DNA from: a bacterium
GTDB taxonomy: Bacteria; Myxococcota_A; Polyangia; Nannocystales; Nannocystaceae
Assembly: GCA_024742475.1 (NCBI GenBank)
Contig: JANSYI010000014.1
Location: 62,001-126,000, forward strand
Length of the DNA: 64,000 bases
Direction: 5' to 3'
This document shows positions 16,134 through 24,804 of this stretch, one piece after another; the stretch's first letter is position 1; every line of letters begins with the position of its first letter. The position numbers and the translations under genes were made by a program. The notes under the pieces are model-generated. The model made no database searches. It was not told the DNA's origin and saw only the letters and a program-made list of their open reading frames with translations.

Positions 16134-19100
16134 TCAACGCACCGGAGGCGGTGGCCCTGCGCGTCGAGGCACCGCCAGGATGCCCAGCCGCTGGCGAACC
16201 GTCATGGCCGGCTTGGAGATCCACACGCGCATCAGGTCGCTGATCACGGGGTGTGTCGCCAGGTCGGTCGAGCCCAGCCCCTCCATGCGTGCCAACGTGG
16301 ACAGGGCCGCGCCCAGATCGTCCGCGACGATCAGCGCGACGCGCCGCGCCGTCTGCTGCATCCACGGGATCGCCGTGTTCATGTCGAGGGGTCGCGAGCG
16401 CGCGTAGACGTCTGCGGCCGCCTCGAACCCTCGGCGTCGTCGCCGTGGTAGGCCCCGGAGGATCAGTCGCAGGTGCTCTTCGAGAGTCTCGGACGAGGCG
16501 CCCGCGTACGCATATCGGGGCGCGACGTGCCGAGCAGACGCCGCCAAGACCACTTCGAGCTCCCGCGGAGACATCAAGCCGATCGGGTACAGCCCGCGTG
16601 CCAGCAGATGGAGCGCGTGCGCCACCATGAACACCTGCCCGGCACGCGGCAGCTCCCCCATCCAGTTCGGAAGGATGAGGGCTGGCCGGGAGGTGTTCTC
16701 GATGACCGCAGGCCGGTCGACGATGTGGTGCACGTAGAGATCGAACTCCTCGATCCCGAACGAGAGCGCCAGCCGATCGACGAGGGATCGAAACGGGTGC
16801 TCCGAACGCGTGGAGATCTTGTCGCGGGCGCTCACGCCATGCTTGGTGAGGTCGGGCGCCCGAAGCCGAGAGAGCCCCTCGGCCACCGCCCCGATCAGCT
16901 GAGCCGCGGGTGCCTGCTGTTCCCTCGCGACGACGATGTCCGCGAGCACGTCGTCGCGCAGCACCGACGCGCCGAGCACGTTGGTGTGTGGGTTCCAGGC
17001 CCGAAGAATGGGCGCATCGGACGGCTCGGCGGCGTCGAGCACCGAGACTGCGGCCAAAGCCATGCCCTGGTGTCGCTCGAGGCCGAGCGCTCCGTAGGTC
17101 TGCGACAGCCCGCGCCACGCTTCGGCGCGATCGACCTCGTCCATGAGGAGATACTGAAACTGCTCGACCGCCTCCTCGTTGCGCCCCGCGTGGCGGAGCT
17201 CCTTCGCCAAGGCGAATCGGATCGTTGGGGAGGAGTCGCAGGCCCGAAGCGCGTCGGTCAGCGTCTTCATCACCGCGGCGGGATCATCGAGCTGCTCTCG
17301 CTGCACGCTGGCGATCTCGAGGTGTAGCGAGGGCGCGAGTTCGTCGGAGGGCGTGTTTCGGCGGATGGCAGCGCTCAGGGCGTCGATGTAGAGCTTCCAG
17401 TGCTCCGGCTCCGTCGCCATCCGGCGCAGCTCCGCGTGCGCTCGGCCCCGTGGCCCCTCCAGCACGACGGCATCGGCCAGGTGCCCGATGGCGTCGGCCA
17501 ACGCGTCGTTCTTTCGTTTTGCGCGTGCGAGCAGCACGAGGCTGCGGCAGCGCTCGGCGTCGTTGCGCGCCACCTGGACCAGACGCGTGGCGGTGGGGAC
17601 GGCGCGGTCGAACGCCCCGTCGGCCATCTGAAGGTTGACCACGCGCTGCAACAGCTCGTGATCTTCGGGAGCCAGCTCGAGCGCCATCTCGTAGTGACGA
17701 TGCGCGCGCGTGCTGTTGCCCAACGCCTCATGGCTCGACGCGAGGTGCGTGTGCGCCTTTCGAGCCACCTCGTCGCCGGGATCATTCTCCAGACACGCGG
17801 TCAGCTCGTCGATCGCCTCCTCGAAGCGGCGGTCCGAGTGGAGCAGCGCCCCGAGCTCGAAGTGTGCGGCGCCGTTGGTGGGTTGGATCTCCACCAGCTT
17901 TCGAAGCGCCGAAAGAGCCGCGCCCAGGTTGGACAGCTCGCGCGCGTGGATGCGTGACACGTCGACCCACAGCGTGTGCTGACGCTGGGGTTGCTTCGCA
18001 TCTTGAGCGGCCCGCCCCAGCCGTTCGGCCAGAATCTCGTACTCCCCGCCGTGCTCCAGCACATCGGTCAGCTTCTCGGCGGCCTCGACATGATCGGGCC
18101 ACAGCACGAGGGCCTGCTCGAACGCCCGCACGGCCGCCGATCGGTCCTCGAGCTGTTCGAGCTGAACGGTGCCAGCGCGCGTCCAGTGACCCGCGGCGGC
18201 CTCGGGACTGCGCGCGAGCCGAGCGTGCGCCTCGGCGCTCTCGACCAGCGCCGGCCCATGTTGGATCAGCTCGGCGATGCGCGAGAGCCCTCGAACGGCG
18301 CCCAGGTTGTCCTCATCGAGGCGTAGCGCCTGACGGTACACGTCGAGCGCCTGCGGCTGGCCCGACGTCTCCATCGCTTCGGCACGCCGGGTGAGGTGGG
18401 CCGACTTGAGCTCGGGATCGGTGGCGGCGTCCGCGAGCCGGGCGTCGACCTCGGCCAACACCCGCGGGTCTTGGCTGCGAAGCGCGAGCCGCTCGAGGCC
18501 CTCCAACACGCCGCGGTCGGATGGACGGAAGGCGAGGATTGCCGAGTAGCACTCGACCAGGTCGTCGGAGGTGCCGAGCCCGTGGTGCTCGAGCAGCCGA
18601 GCGCGCTCGGTGAGCGCCGCCGCCTTGGCCCCGGGGTCGGAGAAGACGCGGACCTGCAGCGCGAACAGGTCGGCGAGGTCCTGCCAGCGCTTCGCCTGCG
18701 CATACAGGGGCTCGAGCCCCAAGAGGGCACCGAGGTGGTCGTGGCGCTTGGCCAGCACCGCCTCGTAGCAGGCGATCGCCTCGTCCACGAGGCCCACGTG
18801 GTCGAACCACACCTCGGCCGCGCGAAGCCGCAGCGAGATCGCGCGCTCGGGGTCTTCGGTCCGGTCGGCCCTCCCCTCCAGATCTTCGGCCAGCGCACGC
18901 CAGCGCTCCAGTTGGGTTCGTACGCGAGCGAGCGCTTCGGCGGCGGCGTCGTCGTCGGGCCGCAGCTCGGTCGCTCGCGCGTAGGCCTTCTCCGCCTTGG
19001 CCCCGTCGTCGAGGTGCTCTTCGTAGATCTCGCCGGCACGGAACGCCGCGACCGCCTCGGACTTGGGGTCCCGGGCGTTGGCTTGCTCCTGCTCGATCAG

Positions 19101-21479
19101 GCCGACCAGCGCCTCCCATTGCTGGCGGTCGGTGAAGATGCGCGCGAGCGCGTGCGACGACGGAGCGTGCCGATCGTCGATCTCGAGCGCTTGCTGAAAA
19201 CACTTTGCGGCCCGCGTCGCGTCGGCGAGGAACCGGCTGTAGACCTCGCCCATCTTGTGCAACAGCGCGACCTTGCTCGCCGAATCGCAGATGTCGAGTT
19301 CACGACGGTAGACCTCGACGAGGTCGACCCAGTGGCCCTCGGCGTGGTGGATACGTCCCAGGCTGGCCAGCGTCTGCTTGTGCCTGGGGTCGAGCTCGAG
19401 CACGCGCTTGAAGCGTGCGACGGCCTCGTTTCGCGCGTCGAGACGGTCTTTGAGCACCGAGCCGGCGCGGTAGAGGAGCGCGACGATCTCCTTGCGATCG
19501 GAGACGATCTTTGCCTCGAGCTCGAGCGCCTCGACGAGCTTTCGCCAGCGCTCCGCCTGCTCGGCCGCTCTCTGCAACGCGTGTACGGCTCCGAGGTGCT
19601 TGGGGTCGAGCTCCAGGATCCGCGAGTAGGCCGCCTCGGCGGACTCGGGATCATTGAGGGGCCCACGATAGAGGTCGCCGATCGAGAACAGGTATTCGAT
19701 GCGCCGCGCCTTGTCCACGCTGCCTTGCGCGCGCTCGTAGAGCTCGACCAGCTTGTGGTGCTCCGAGGTGGCCGCGTACAGCCGCAGCAGCGCACGAAAC
19801 GACGACGCGAGCTGAGGATCGAGCGTCAGGGCTCGCTCGTGATGCACGATCGCCTCGACCCGCCGGTTCGCGCGCTCGAGAATCTCGGCGGCCCGCGCGT
19901 GGGCGACGGCGCGCCGAGCCGGGTCGTGCGTCGCCCGTGCCTCCCGCTCGTGCATCTGCACGAGCAGGTCCCACTTCTCCTTGCGCGCGTACATCGGCGC
20001 CAGCGAACGGAGCGCGGGCACGTACGTGGGGTCGATCTCCAGCGCGGCTTCGTAGGCTTCGATCGCCGATTCGTCGTCGTGCAGCTCGTCGCGACACAGC
20101 TCTCCGATGCGATGCAGGTAGCCCAGGCGCTCTCGGGGGTCGTGTGTCGACTCGACGAGCCGAGTCAGCGTGTTGGCCAGCGCGGTGTGGGAGCCCGCGC
20201 GTTCATACAAGCGCGCCAGCGCGTCGAGCACGAACGGCTGGTCGGGCGCTTCGCGGGCGGCCGCCTCGAGGGCGGAGATCGCCTCTCGGCGATTTCCGAG
20301 GCGGTCGGCGTGAATCTGTCCAACGCGGTACATCGAGGCGATGCGCAGCGGCAGGTCCTGCGCGGTCTGCCCCTCGGTCTCGAGCACGCGGATCAGCTCG
20401 CGCCAGCGCCGACGATCGTAGTGGAGCCGCTTGAGCGCCTCCACGGCCCCCGGCGCCGCGTTGTCGATGTCGAGCGCGTCTTCGTAGAGCTGCGCTGCGC
20501 CGTCGAGATCGTCGGCGTGGACCTCGAGCTGGCGAGCCCGACGGACGACCAGCGACGCCCTGTGCTTGGCGTCGGACCCCACCGCGTTGGCCTCTTGGGC
20601 GTACGCGTCGGCCAGGTGCGTCCAGTCCCGAAGCGTCCAATCGGTCTGCTCCACCGCCTTGATGAGGACGGGGTCGCTGGCCACCAGATCACCGGCCGAG
20701 ACATAGAGGTCGCGGGCCTCCTTTGCGCGACCGAGCTTCGTCTCCAGCACGCGCGCCTTGGCGAACATGAGCGCGGCCTTGGTGCCTCGGTCGGCGGTCA
20801 GCCGCAGCTCCCGATCGAAGAGCTCCAGCGCCTCGGCGTGCTCGTCGCGAGCGAGCATGACGCGGCGGGCGCCCGTGATCACCGGCAGGCGGTCGGGCGT
20901 GGCCTCGAGCGCCTTGCGGTAGTGCTCCACCGCCAGCCGCGAGTCTCCGAGGATGCTCTCGGCGATGCGGGCGATCTCGTAGTGGAGGCGACCGCGACGG
21001 GGGGTCTCCTCTTCGGTCTTCAGCGCCTCCTGATAGTGCGCGAGCGCAGCCTTGGCTTCTTCGGCATACGCCTCGAGGATCGCGGCGGAGCCCTCGACCG
21101 GCCGATGCGTGAGGGTATGTGCCTCCTCGTCGAACTCGCCGCGGCTGACGTTGGGCGGGATCTTGTGCAGCGTCGTGCGGTCGTCCTCGCTGAGTCCGAC
21201 GAGCATCTCCCCCGCGACGGGTGCAACGACGTTGCCGCGCTGCTCGGCTCCGGGTCGCTCGGGCGGGCGGGCTCGCGCCGGCTTGCTCGGCTTCGCTGGC
21301 TTCTTGGCCGGCCGAGGGATCGACGGCGGCGCAGGTGGAGGCACCGGAACCTCGCCACTGGGTCGCTTCTTGACGACCGGTGTCTCTCGCGACGAGCGCT
21401 TCTCGTCCTTTGGACCTCCAGCCTTCCGTTTCGGAGCTGGGGGGACACGCGGTGGCTTGGGCGGCACGTCTTCTGCCAA
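16134..21479 (-). CDS. giant tetratricopeptide-repeat protein (1781 aa)
   Basis: The gene starts at a TTG with a GGAG site 7 nt upstream. The N-terminus (1-110) is basic and Pro/Lys-rich with no signal peptide, so it is probably cytoplasmic. From about 145 to 1440 it is a nearly continuous array of TPR-like helix pairs (e.g. AIEAYEAALEIDPTYVPALR, AVARFKRVLELDPRHKQTLA, ELDPKHLGAVHALQRAAEQA). The last ~330 residues are a different domain with hydrophobic helices (VFMVAHALHLLARGLYPIGL) that looks like a zinc-peptidase core without an HExxH. Such arrays scaffold multiprotein assemblies. Partners are unknown. The product converges with the sigma-54 activator gene after 6 bp. Confidence 0.88.
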   Translation of the reverse strand: MAEDVPPKPPRVPPAPKRKAGGPKDEKRSSRETPVVKKRPSGEVPVPPPAPPSIPRPAKKPAKPSKPARARPPERPGAEQRGNVVAPVAGEMLVGLSEDDRTTLHKIPPNVSRGEFDEEAHTLTHRPVEGSAAILEAYAEEAKAALAHYQEALKTEEETPRRGRLHYEIARIAESILGDSRLAVEHYRKALEATPDRLPVITGARRVMLARDEHAEALELFDRELRLTADRGTKAALMFAKARVLETKLGRAKEARDLYVSAGDLVASDPVLIKAVEQTDWTLRDWTHLADAYAQEANAVGSDAKHRASLVVRRARQLEVHADDLDGAAQLYEDALDIDNAAPGAVEALKRLHYDRRRWRELIRVLETEGQTAQDLPLRIASMYRVGQIHADRLGNRREAISALEAAAREAPDQPFVLDALARLYERAGSHTALANTLTRLVESTHDPRERLGYLHRIGELCRDELHDDESAIEAYEAALEIDPTYVPALRSLAPMYARKEKWDLLVQMHEREARATHDPARRAVAHARAAEILERANRRVEAIVHHERALTLDPQLASSFRALLRLYAATSEHHKLVELYERAQGSVDKARRIEYLFSIGDLYRGPLNDPESAEAAYSRILELDPKHLGAVHALQRAAEQAERWRKLVEALELEAKIVSDRKEIVALLYRAGSVLKDRLDARNEAVARFKRVLELDPRHKQTLASLGRIHHAEGHWVDLVEVYRRELDICDSASKVALLHKMGEVYSRFLADATRAAKCFQQALEIDDRHAPSSHALARIFTDRQQWEALVGLIEQEQANARDPKSEAVAAFRAGEIYEEHLDDGAKAEKAYARATELRPDDDAAAEALARVRTQLERWRALAEDLEGRADRTEDPERAISLRLRAAEVWFDHVGLVDEAIACYEAVLAKRHDHLGALLGLEPLYAQAKRWQDLADLFALQVRVFSDPGAKAAALTERARLLEHHGLGTSDDLVECYSAILAFRPSDRGVLEGLERLALRSQDPRVLAEVDARLADAATDPELKSAHLTRRAEAMETSGQPQALDVYRQALRLDEDNLGAVRGLSRIAELIQHGPALVESAEAHARLARSPEAAAGHWTRAGTVQLEQLEDRSAAVRAFEQALVLWPDHVEAAEKLTDVLEHGGEYEILAERLGRAAQDAKQPQRQHTLWVDVSRIHARELSNLGAALSALRKLVEIQPTNGAAHFELGALLHSDRRFEEAIDELTACLENDPGDEVARKAHTHLASSHEALGNSTRAHRHYEMALELAPEDHELLQRVVNLQMADGAFDRAVPTATRLVQVARNDAERCRSLVLLARAKRKNDALADAIGHLADAVVLEGPRGRAHAELRRMATEPEHWKLYIDALSAAIRRNTPSDELAPSLHLEIASVQREQLDDPAAVMKTLTDALRACDSSPTIRFALAKELRHAGRNEEAVEQFQYLLMDEVDRAEAWRGLSQTYGALGLERHQGMALAAVSVLDAAEPSDAPILRAWNPHTNVLGASVLRDDVLADIVVAREQQAPAAQLIGAVAEGLSRLRAPDLTKHGVSARDKISTRSEHPFRSLVDRLALSFGIEEFDLYVHHIVDRPAVIENTSRPALILPNWMGELPRAGQVFMVAHALHLLARGLYPIGLMSPRELEVVLAASARHVAPRYAYAGASSETLEEHLRLILRGLPRRRRRGFEAAADVYARSRPLDMNTAIPWMQQTARRVALIVADDLGAALSTLARMEGLGSTDLATHPVISDLMRVWISKPAMTVRQRLGILAVPRRAGPPPPVR

Positions 21480-21954
21480 AGGAGATCTCCGACCCGTTCG
21501 GGCGGGGAAATCATACGGCGGCGCCGAACCGGAGCGCCACCTGAGCGAACGCGCCAGTGTGCGCGTCCAGTGTGCCTCGGACGGATTGGGGTGCGATCAG
21601 CAACACACGCTCGGCAAAACGAGCGGCGTCGATGTGGGCCGGGCGGAGCTCAGCCGAGGGCCAGCCACGCCTGAATGGCGACGAGGCCCCCAAACGCGGC
21701 GCCGAAAAGGAGCGGCATTCGCGACTCGAGCGTCTGCGCCCGGCGCATCGCGGCAACTGGCACGCGCGGCATGGGTCCCGTAGTGGCCCGCCTCGCCCGC
21801 TCCAACGCTGCTGTCTGTCCCCGCTTCATCTCCGATACCCCGATGTATTCAGCGTGACGGATGGTTTCGGGGAACGCAAAAAAAAGAACAATCGACGAGC
21901 GCCGACCTCGATGACATCGGTCTGACACTTGCCGCCGAGCTCAGATGCGCTTCA
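21480..21954. other. 475-bp region between the TPR gene and thiE
   Basis: No family-level gene is recognisable. It holds the small membrane ORF described at 21650-21829 and, in another minus-strand frame (21511-21756, 81 codons), a segment reading ELRPAHIDAARFAERVLLI then APQSVRGTLDAHTGAF, which looks protein-like. The two frames meet at the stop of the first (about 21650), so one frameshifted small gene is possible. A T/A-rich patch at 21879-21892 is unusual for this genome. Confidence 0.4.
21650..21829 (-). CDS. small single-pass membrane protein candidate (59 aa)
   Basis: From ATG 21829 the frame encodes 59 residues: a basic N-terminal half (MKRGQTAALERARRATTG) and a C-terminal hydrophobic helix (MPLLFGAAFGGLVAIQAWLA). 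This is the layout of a small tail-anchored inner-membrane protein. GGAG lies directly before the ATG and a GGGG a few bases further upstream, so translation initiation is uncertain. I recognise no family. It could be a chance ORF or the start of a frameshifted longer gene. Confidence 0.4.
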   Translation of the reverse strand: MKRGQTAALERARRATTGPMPRVPVAAMRRAQTLESRMPLLFGAAFGGLVAIQAWLALG

Positions 21955-22881
21955 TCAGCGCCGCAGCTGGACCAGTGCGGGTGGCTCGTCGACGCGGCGG
22001 GACCACGCGTCCCATGTTTCGCTGGGTCGCTTGTCGAGTACGAACAACAGATCGAGGAGATCGCTCGGCCGATAGTGGGCGGTGGAGCCGTCGTCGGTCG
22101 GCCGGAAGCGGGCTGGAAGCCCCATTCCGACCAGCAAGCCGAGGTCGTCGGACCACCGAGCAATGTCCCGGAGCTGCTCGGGCGTCAACACCGGCACCGC
22201 CTGGCAGACCGCGTCGAAGGACAGCGGCGCACTGGCACGTTCGAACGCCTCGGCGAGGGCCGCAGCCCTGGCCTCGACCTCCGAGAGCCGCTCATGCCGC
22301 AGGGCGCCGATCATGGCCACCGCCGCCGCACCGAACTCGATCGCCTTGCAGCCGCTGTCCCGGTCGAGGCCCCCGATGGCGACGAGAGGGCGGGTGGTCA
22401 GGCGACAGCCCTCGAGCAGCCCAGGAAACCCCACCACCGGATCTGGGTTCTGCTTCGACCCGGTCGGTGCGATCGGCCCCAGGGCGACATAGTCGGGCTT
22501 GTGCTGGCAGGCGCGCTGCAGCTGGCCCCGATCGTGGGTGGAGACGCCGACGTGCACCCCCGCGGGGAGCTGCGCCCTGAGGCTGGGCACGTCGTCTGCC
22601 CCCCGGTCGCCTTGCCCGACGTGAAGGCCGCCCGCGACTCCCGCCGCCGCCGCGTCCACGTCGTCGTTGACCACGAGCAGGCTCGAAGCCTCTGCACACA
22701 GCGGCGCCATGGCGCGGAGCATCTGCACGCGCTGCTCGGTCGAAGCCGCCTTCGCCCGCAGCTGCACCACTCGTGCCCCTGCACCCCCGCGGCCTCGCCC
22801 AGCGAGAACGGCGCGGGTTAGCTCGGCGGCGGCATGCCCGTGCGGGTCGGGCAAGTCGACGATGGCGTACAGGCCTCGCAT
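21955..22881 (-). CDS. thiE: thiamine-phosphate synthase with C-terminal extension
   Basis: Residues 1-215 are a ThiE TIM barrel: RGLYAIVD, RVVQLRAK (pyrophosphate/substrate), LLVVNDDVDAA, GLHVGQGD, the phosphate loop LGPIAPTGSKQNPDP, and PLVAIGGLDRD. ThiE joins hydroxymethylpyrimidine diphosphate and thiazole phosphate into thiamine phosphate in the cytoplasm. The start at 22881 has a GGAG 6 nt upstream and is preferred over the ATG 12 bp earlier. About 90 extra residues follow the barrel (from LSFDAVCQAVPVLTPEQLRD to the end), absent from standard ~210-aa ThiE. It starts 33 bp after the pseudokinase stop and is probably co-transcribed with it. No TPP riboswitch was recognised. Confidence 0.88.
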   Translation of the reverse strand: MRGLYAIVDLPDPHGHAAAELTRAVLAGRGRGGAGARVVQLRAKAASTEQRVQMLRAMAPLCAEASSLLVVNDDVDAAAAGVAGGLHVGQGDRGADDVPSLRAQLPAGVHVGVSTHDRGQLQRACQHKPDYVALGPIAPTGSKQNPDPVVGFPGLLEGCRLTTRPLVAIGGLDRDSGCKAIEFGAAAVAMIGALRHERLSEVEARAAALAEAFERASAPLSFDAVCQAVPVLTPEQLRDIARWSDDLGLLVGMGLPARFRPTDDGSTAHYRPSDLLDLLFVLDKRPSETWDAWSRRVDEPPALVQLRR

Positions 22882-22914
22882 GGCGGGCTCCATACCATCG
22901 AAGCGGAGCAGGGC

Positions 22915-24804
22915 TCACCCCCCGGTGCCGCCGAGCGCCGCAAGAGCGAGCTGCACCTCACGATCCTGCGCGGCCGCGTCATCACGGACGCGCAGGCCGA
23001 GCTCCGCGGCGCGACGCAGCAGCGTCGTGGCTTCGAGCAGCCGATGCATGGCCCCGGCTCGCGACTGCTCGAGGTCCCGCAGCCGATGCAGCCCATCGAG
23101 GATCGCGTCGGTGTCGCCGCCGGTCGCAGCGGCCGAGGACAACGCCCGCACCAGCGCCCCCTCGTCGAGCTCGGCCAGGGCAGCATCGATCTCGGACACC
23201 CGGGTGACCTCCGCCTCGATCAGGCCCACGAGAGCAGCCATGGGCTCGGTCACGACGTCGACCTCCTTGCGCTCCACCTCGGGGAGCATCCCTCGATGGT
23301 CCACGACCTGCTGAACCGTCAGGGCGAGGTGACCCAGCCGCTCGCGTACGTCGGCGGCGAGCTTTCGCTGTCCGAGCGCGGCGAGCCGAGCGACGAGCGG
23401 GTCCGAGGCGGGAAGCGCCGCCGGCCCCTCGCGCAGCTTCAGCAGCGGAGGCTTCTTGTCGCGCTTCTTCTTGACCGCCATGGCGATCCCGATCGAGATG
23501 GCCGCGAGCACGGTGATGATGCCGAGCAGGATGCCTGCGGGGACACCGACCCCGACCCCGACGACGGCCCCTGCCCCGAGCACGGCGAACAACAACAGCA
23601 ACCCAGCCCGGGCCATGTTTCGGGAGCTGACCACCGCCTTGACGCCCGGGATCGCCAGGTAGCTCTTCAGGCGCTCGGCGTCGTCTTCGTCGAGATCGGC
23701 GAACAACGTGGTGGGCAGAGCGATCAGGCGCTTGCGCTCCTCCTTCGAGTACATTCGCGCGTCGCCGTGAATGAAGTTGAGCTCGGGGAGCGTCTCGGCG
23801 AGCGGCGCGAGCTTCTCCCGAAGCCCCTCCTGCGTCTCGACCTGCTCGGACACCTTGCGCAACGTGATGCGGAACTTGCCGCCCGCTCGGCGCTTGAATG
23901 TGATCGCCTCCTTGCCGCAGCTCGAGCACAGACGCTGGCCCTGCAGCAGCGACGCGCCGCAGCTCTGGCAAGGCACCCGCGCGAGCGCCTCGCTGATCTG
24001 AGCCTCACCCCGCAGCACGGACGCGACGAATGCGGCCGAGTCGGGGCGGCGCTCGGGGTCGTGCTCGACACACTGCTCCACGATTCGGGCCATCGGCTCC
24101 GGCGTCTCGGGACGGAGCGCGAGCAAGGACGGGCGCGCGTCGGGGTCGGCGAGCAAGGCGATGTCGTCGCCGTGGGGGAGCGTCCCCGTCGACGCACGCC
24201 ACAGGATCACGCCGAGCCCATAGAGGTCGGATCGCTGGTCGACGAACGTCTTGCGCAGCTGCTCGGGGGAGGCATAGGGCGTGCCCTCGAGGACGAGGCT
24301 GGCCGCCGTCCTGGTGCTGAGCAGGTCGACGCGCGCGAGGCCAATATCCGTGAGCACCGGCCCGGCCGACGTCATCACGACCACCCGCGGATGCAGGTCT
24401 CGAACGACGACGCCCCGCTGGTGGAGCGCATGCAGGGTGTCCGCGAGCGCGGCGCCCAACTCCGCCACGGCGTCCACGGGGGCCGGCGCGCGGGCGTCGA
24501 GCCAGGCCTGCAGCGACTCGCCTGTGGGGTCTTCCCGCAGACGCCACGGCTGCGGAGCATCGTCGGCGCTACGGTCGAGCAAGCGAGCGACGCCAGGCAC
24601 TTGGGCAGCCTCCGCGCGCGACAGATCGCCGACGTAGCGGCGCCGCACGGCTTCGTCGCGAGCCAGTTCGGGGAGTAGCTGGGCGAGCACCCCACGGCCT
24701 CCGTCGGCCAGGGTCACCGACCAGCGCTGCTCGGAGCCGACCCTGTGCGGCTCCCCGTGGATTTCGGCGATCGAGGCAGAGGGTGGCCAGGTTGCGTCAG
24801 TCAT
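22915..24804 (-). CDS. membrane pseudokinase with zinc ribbon (paralogue of the upstream kinase)
   Basis: The start at 24804 has a strong GAGGAGGT site and overlaps the upstream kinase stop by 8 nt, so translation is coupled. The 629-aa product keeps a Hanks-kinase outline but has lost key residues. The VAIK Lys is Gln 42 (VLAQLL). HRDLKPxN reads VRDLHPRV (Asp 136 kept, Asn lost), and DFG reads DIG (153-155). A zinc ribbon follows (Cys 279, 282, 293, 296), then a mixed domain, two TM helices (about 398-443) and a helical C-terminus. The Cys spacing and order of parts match the neighbour kinase. It is probably a non-catalytic or very weak partner that binds or regulates that kinase. Confidence 0.88.
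   Translation of the reverse strand: MTDATWPPSASIAEIHGEPHRVGSEQRWSVTLADGGRGVLAQLLPELARDEAVRRRYVGDLSRAEAAQVPGVARLLDRSADDAPQPWRLREDPTGESLQAWLDARAPAPVDAVAELGAALADTLHALHQRGVVVRDLHPRVVVMTSAGPVLTDIGLARVDLLSTRTAASLVLEGTPYASPEQLRKTFVDQRSDLYGLGVILWRASTGTLPHGDDIALLADPDARPSLLALRPETPEPMARIVEQCVEHDPERRPDSAAFVASVLRGEAQISEALARVPCQSCGASLLQGQRLCSSCGKEAITFKRRAGGKFRITLRKVSEQVETQEGLREKLAPLAETLPELNFIHGDARMYSKEERKRLIALPTTLFADLDEDDAERLKSYLAIPGVKAVVSSRNMARAGLLLLFAVLGAGAVVGVGVGVPAGILLGIITVLAAISIGIAMAVKKKRDKKPPLLKLREGPAALPASDPLVARLAALGQRKLAADVRERLGHLALTVQQVVDHRGMLPEVERKEVDVVTEPMAALVGLIEAEVTRVSEIDAALAELDEGALVRALSSAAATGGDTDAILDGLHRLRDLEQSRAGAMHRLLEATTLLRRAAELGLRVRDDAAAQDREVQLALAALGGTGG

Noticed and set aside
18396..21674. 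Plus-strand open frame of 1092 codons
   Set aside because: It is the antisense shadow of the giant TPR gene, with repeats that only mirror the TPR codons.
22882..22914. Possible TPP riboswitch before thiE
   Set aside because: The gap to the upstream gene is only 33 bp and no THI-box sequence is visible.
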